Part shown: positions 59,397 to 64,000 of the stretch, one piece after another | Position numbering within the stretch: the first letter of the stretch is position 1 | Layout: the number at the start of each line of letters is the position of its first letter | Assembly: GCA_030015575.1 (NCBI GenBank) | Contig: JASDDO010000001.1 | Span: 323,611,595 to 323,675,594 of the forward strand | DNA length: 64,000 nt | From: Agapanthus africanus | Taxonomy: Eukaryota; Streptophyta; Magnoliopsida; Asparagales; Amaryllidaceae | Direction: 5' to 3' | The notes under the pieces: generated by a model | Database searches by the model: none | The model's input: only the letters and a program-made list of their open reading frames with translations | Told to the model about the DNA's origin: nothing | Made by a program: the position numbers and the translations under genes

Positions 59397-60905
59397 TTTC
59401 TCCACTTGATTTTGTTGCAAAATCCATCAAAAATTCATTAAAAATCCAAATAAAAATCCACAAAATCCTAATAAATTCATACCCTCTATTCTTTGCTCAT
59501 ATTTACATGGATTTTGGAGATGGAAAGCACTCATTTTGGAGGCTCATTTTCATGTTTGGATTTCATGTTGTGAAGGTATAAATCTTTTTCTTTTGATTTA
59601 TTTTTATTAGATGTTTCTTTTAAGCATAATTAGATTTATTAAATTAATTCTATTTGCAAGTTTTTAAATTCAAGTTAGGGTTATAAAATCAAGTTATGAT
59701 TTTTATTAGTTAATTAGGGTTATAATTACTAGTTTAACACTTTTGGAAATGGAAAATCATGCATGGTTGTTTGATTGTAAATTGCTTATCCAAAATTGTT
59801 AAATTAAACCATTTTTGCAAACTAGATTTCTATATATTATATATATTGGTGAGATAAATTCCAATTAATGTTTGTAACATTATATTGTTGTTTAAATGAG
59901 GATATTGACATGTTTAAGGAATGAAAAACTTAGTTTGGTCACTAGTTTCTTTTGATAATTGAAAAATACTAATAAAAATACTATTTTTGCTAACTAGTTT
60001 TTGGAAATTGTTAAATAAGTGAGATTTAAAATATAAATTATGGTTTCATTATATCATTATCATTATAAATTGTAGTTTTATACATTAATTCATGCAAAAT
60101 CAAGTTTGTTGTGGAATTGTGGAATTTTGCTTGTAAGATGTTGAAAATTTATAAAAGTTGCAAACTAGGAATTTTGTATTAATACAAATTTGTGTAGTAA
60201 AAATATAGTAATGGGTTGTATAGTCTAGTTATGCTATTTAATGAGTTTTATGACCATTGGTTTCATTTAAATGTCAAGTTTTGAAGAAAAACGGTAAATT
60301 GGCATTTTCGGGTTTTACGAAATCGGGCGATTTGATGGATTTTAGGGTTTCGATGAATTAAATCATGTTTTATATTATAAGTAATGAGTTTTAAAACTAT
60401 AAGTTGTTTGTTGATGTTTATCTCGATTAATCGGAGTTTGTACGCCGATATCGAGCGATATTTAGTTCTTTTGCGTGAACGGGACATAGGTTTTAACCTA
60501 TGCGCGTTCTGTGTGTCGTTTTGACTTTTGTCCGTGATTTAGTTTACGATACTATATATGTTTGCGTATAGGTACCCCTCACGTGGACTGCGGGCGATGA
60601 AGAAGAGGATGGCGACACCGTCTTCGGCAGACATGGACCAGGTGAGTAGATGTATATCTACGGAGGGAAGTCGGGTGGATGGCGTTTAGCACCCCCGCAA
60701 CGTAGAATAGGAATAGTACTTATTGACATTAGGAAGCCAGATGTGACCCTAAATTCTTAATGAGTAGGACCCTAGTAATGACCCTAGGCTGGACTAGACT
60801 GATTTAGGAAGACCATACCAGAGGATGAATACCTTGGAAGAGATTCGTAGGTTTCAGGTAGATACACACGCACGCACACACTGAAACTCGACGTGGTGTA
60901 TACGT

Positions 60906-60915
<10 letters not shown>

Positions 60916-60940
<25 letters not shown>

Positions 60941-60970
60941 GGACTAGGTATAGGTATATATATATATACA
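60916..60970. repeat. TA microsatellite in P
   Basis: A long TA run, then GGACTAGGTATAGG, then a second shorter TA run. Confidence 0.85.
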
Positions 60971-61180
60971 ACACGTATATGGGATACATTGATGTGATAT
61001 GATTCACGGGAATGAAACAGTATAACTGGGCTTGATGCCGTGATTCTTGGCTATACAATCGTATTAAAGTGTTAGCGGATCATTAGAGAATGAGAAAATG
61101 AACAGGTATACATAAATTATAATGGGTGGTGATGATATTGAGGTACATGGGACTCTAAAATAGCACCCGGACAGTAACTT

Positions 61181-61290
61181 GTGACTGATCACGATATGAT
61201 ATATGTATGACTTGATTACGACATCATATAGGTGTGACTTGAAGATGATATGATATAAGTGTGACTTAATCACAATATGATACATATGAC
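61181..61290 (+). repeat. 28-bp minisatellite in P (about 4 units)
   Basis: Imperfect units of about 28 bp around GTGACTTGATTACGACATCA. The inverse-orientation version in M at 63740-63895 has about six units. Confidence 0.75.
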
Positions 61291-63431
61291 ATGATATTTC
61301 TGAGGATAAATTAATAATGTATATTTATGATGGCAATGATATATGATTGATGTATGCGATTACAGTATAGCACCTTGATCATGACATGTGTTGATGATGA
61401 TATTATACGAATGATGAGACACCTAGGAGATACTTGACCCGTACCCCGATATTGGGATGCCGTACGATAGATTTTACCGTACGAGGCATAGATATGATGA
61501 TTGATCCGCACTCTTGATTCGAGGAAGCCGTACTACGTACGTGACACTATTGAGGCTGGATCGCCGACTATTAGAGATATGGATTCAGACCTTAGATGGA
61601 CTCTTGTTTCTTATTGACTATTTTCTTAGGTTTAGTTCCTTAGGAGGTTAGATGGACACTAGTTTAGGTTCGATTCATATAGTGATAGTTGTACTTGTAT
61701 ATCGCAAATGAGTGGTTATTCACATCCGTCTTTACATTCATACTGTAATCATAATGTTGCATGTTCATACATATGTTTCTATATAAGTATAAAACTCTGC
61801 CTGTTAGGACACTAGCACCATTACCGATGATGCGCATATTCCACACACACTTATTTGCCGGCTCACACACATCATCATCGGTAATTGCTATGTCACGTAC
61901 ACTTTAGATCATATTATCGTTTATTGATGCAATCAGCTAACAGCTAGATTGATATAATATCGTGATTGCTCTCTGGTGTTAGTATAGACATGGCATTGAT
62001 TACTTAGACATTTCATGCATTCATATTTCCATGTTATCATGCAGTATTATGGGGCATATGCCGACACTTATCATATACTTACTCATGATTTTCAGGATTT
62101 TTGATTTATATGAGATTTCTGGATTTTTGGGGAAAACCGCAAGAATACATAAAAAACTTCTCTCTCTCTCTCCTCCTCTCTTTTTAAAATATAAGATGCG
62201 GTTTTCTCGTGATGTATGTGTCGTCCACCATAAGATTTCATGTTTTCTGTTGGATTTCGAGACCCGATTCGAGGAGTAGATGAACCGTCTCGGGTACATG
62301 GTGGGCCCGGTATGGTACCCCGGGGCAAGAAGATCGAGTTGTAGACGATGAGCCTGGCAGGGGAAGGCTACCTACCGGTGATGTCTGGTGCGGCGGATAT
62401 CCGGAGCATACCGACCGTTGTCATGAGATTTGATGATATGGGTCGATCCGGACTGACGGAGCCCGAGATATTGAGACTTGAGATTTACATGTTTTGTGTC
62501 GATGCTTAACACAGATTTCCATGGATTTCATTGTTGCTATTTCAGATTTCTATACACATTTTACTATGAGAAAAATTAAAGATTTCTTATACAGATATAT
62601 GTAGATTTCAGGATTGGTTATGTTACATTCATGGTGCATGCATACTCATTCTTATGATATAGTACTATATGAGGCACTGACACGAGCACGGAGTATTTGC
62701 ATTTACACGTAATATTACCCTGCCATTACTAGATGATTGGGATTTAGTAGTGTATTATTATGACCTAGGATAGCGTCGTGCATTCGATTTCTTTTCGTAG
62801 ATGTCTTCTACTCACGAGTTGGCAACTCACCCCCGTTGTGCCAAATTTTATTACAGGTTGATGTACAGGGTTCCTTGGCAGATTGCTGGCACATCATTTC
62901 ATTCCGGGTGATTTGCACGGTAGGTTGGTTCACTTGTATCTGGACCGCCATTGTACTTTTATTATTTCATTTGAATCTAGAAAGCTCCATCAACCAAACT
63001 TGTATTATTTGATAGATTACTGGACCATTTATTTATTTCGACCTTAGAGTCGCGCGTGTATTATTCTGGTTTGGTGGATTTGTTTTCTTTTGAGCTTTGA
63101 GCCTCGCCCTTTGGCGTTGTATATTATTGTGCTTGTTGTGGTTGTTTCCGTCTATTGGCGTTGAGGTAGCTCCCGTTGGGGATGCTTTTTATTGGTTATA
63201 TGTATTCATTCTTATTTGTACCCGTTTGGGGCCAGTTTTTACAAGGGAGACTCTGCCGAAATTTTTGAGAAATTGGATGTTGCTTTTAAACTTGTTTATT
63301 TCATGTTTTCCTTTACTTCTTCTTCTTTTATGGTTTAGATTTCTGGGTTTCGGCTTACTTAGGTTACGTTGCGCCTCTAGACGCTTCGTAATCTAAGTGT
63401 CGGTCACGTTCCGTACTTTCGGGTCGTGACA

Positions 63432-64000
63432 GCTCTGAATCCATATCTCTAATAGTCGGCGATCCAGCCTCAATAGCGTCACGTACGTAGTACGGCTTTC
63501 TCGAATCAAGAGTGCGAATCAATCATCATATCTATGCCTCGTACGGTAAAATCCATCGTACGGCATCCCAATATCGTGGTACGGGTCAAGTATCACCTAC
63601 GTGTCTCATCATTCGTATAATATCATCATCAACACATGTCAAGATTAAGGTGTTATACTGTAATCGCATACATCAATCATATATCATTGTCAGCATAAAT
63701 ATACATCGTTAATTTATCCTCAGAAATATCATGTCATAAGTATCATATTGTGATTAAGTCACACTTAAATCATATCGTGATCAAGTCACACCTATATGAT
63801 ATCGTAATCAAGTCACACATATATGATATCGAAATCAAGTCACACCTATATGATGTCGTAATCAAGTCACACCTATATGATATCATATCAGAATTTCAGG
63901 CACAGGTTACGGTCCGGGTTCTATTTTAGAGTCCCATAAACTTCAATATCATCACCACCCTTTATTATTGTTCATGTATACAAATCCATCATCTCATTTT
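63432..64000 (-). repeat. M: gypsy LTR, inner segment
   Basis: Complement of P 61000-61592 (CTCTAATAGTCGGCGATCC, GTACGGTAAAATCCATCGTACGG, then the minisatellite). M continues past the window edge. Confidence 0.88.
63740..63895 (-). repeat. 28-bp minisatellite in M (about 6 units)
   Basis: Units such as AAGTCACACCTATATGATAT repeated every 28 bp or so; the homologous place in P has about four. Confidence 0.78.

Larger units (their letters stand above)
58859..63431 (+). repeat. P: Ty3/gypsy solo LTR, 4,573 bp
   Basis: Starts TGTAACGTTTTC, ends CGGGTCGTGACA, flanked by GCTCT at 58854-58858 and 63432-63436. No internal region: M sequence resumes directly on both sides, and joining the flanks gives the CTCTGAATCCATATCTC run that P itself contains in inverse at about 61575-61592. 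The size, the AT-rich start, the C-run and leader block near 59380, and the GGTCGTGACA end suggest a Tekay/Del-type chromovirus LTR. It is a solo LTR, probably formed by LTR-LTR recombination. Confidence 0.92.

Noticed and set aside
60804-61058. 84-codon frame across the TA microsatellite
   Set aside because: Alternating Tyr/Ile from the TA run; no coding evidence.
1-64000. tRNA or rRNA genes
   Set aside because: Only tRNA-complementary 13-mers (primer sites) were found; no cloverleaf or rRNA sequence seen by eye.

Overview
The window is nuclear DNA from a large, repeat-rich flowering-plant genome. Almost all of it is LTR retrotransposons, with a small island of gene-like sequence at 42.1-43.1 kb. 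The evidence for a plant is six Ty1/copia copies with plant-type polyproteins and tRNA-iMet primer sites, Ty3/gypsy LTRs of several kilobases, a Mutator-like element, and an exon with a plastid-targeting look and a plant GT splice donor. I cannot name the species. The copia copies look like the Angela/BARE lineage (inference from protein motifs and from LTRs that start TGTTAG and carry TATGCCCTAGAGGCC).

Nest 1 (1-42143). Five minus-strand copia copies, here E1-E5, lie inside one another. E4 (25898-27699 + 38056-42143) is the outer host. E5 (27700-38055, TSD ATATA) interrupts its leader. E3 (7462-10696 + 21277-25897) interrupts its gag-pol. E2 (10697-21276, TSD AATAC) and E1 (before 1 to 7461) interrupt E3. 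Removing E2 or E5 restores continuous host sequence, which proves these joins. E2 has the best polyprotein: protease, integrase, RT and RNase H in one frame, with a single TAG. E1, E2, E4 and E5 all lack the gag capsid region, and E1 and E5 share further deletions and a frameshift, so these are non-autonomous families that probably moved using another element's proteins.

Island (42144-45975). E4 ends beside a 424-bp stretch that leads to a minus-strand first coding exon (42568-42829) with a good splice donor, so the nest probably sits in intron 1 of a gene. Upstream is a 1008-bp Mutator-like element (43143-44150, 9-bp TSD) with about 358-bp inverted arms and a captured MADS-box exon piece. 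Next comes a minus-strand gypsy LTR (to 45885) with its polypurine tract.

Nest 2 (45976-64000). A plus-strand copia LTR piece (45976-47223) is cut by a minus-strand gypsy LTR, M (47224 to beyond 64000). M is interrupted by a complete but stop-ridden copia, E6 (48977-58725), and by a 4573-bp plus-strand solo LTR of M's own family, P (58859-63431, TSD GCTCT). P and M form a large inverted repeat.

The most notable signal is in the 2-3 kb leaders of E1-E6. Each carries three stem-loops about 85-95 nt apart that present the same apical box. The stems differ in sequence but keep pairing, and the box changes together in all three copies from element to element. A second GC-rich hairpin sits at a nearly constant 199-211 nt from the LTR boundary in all six. 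These look like selected RNA signals (packaging, dimerisation or translation) in a retrotransposon group whose copies have mostly lost gag.
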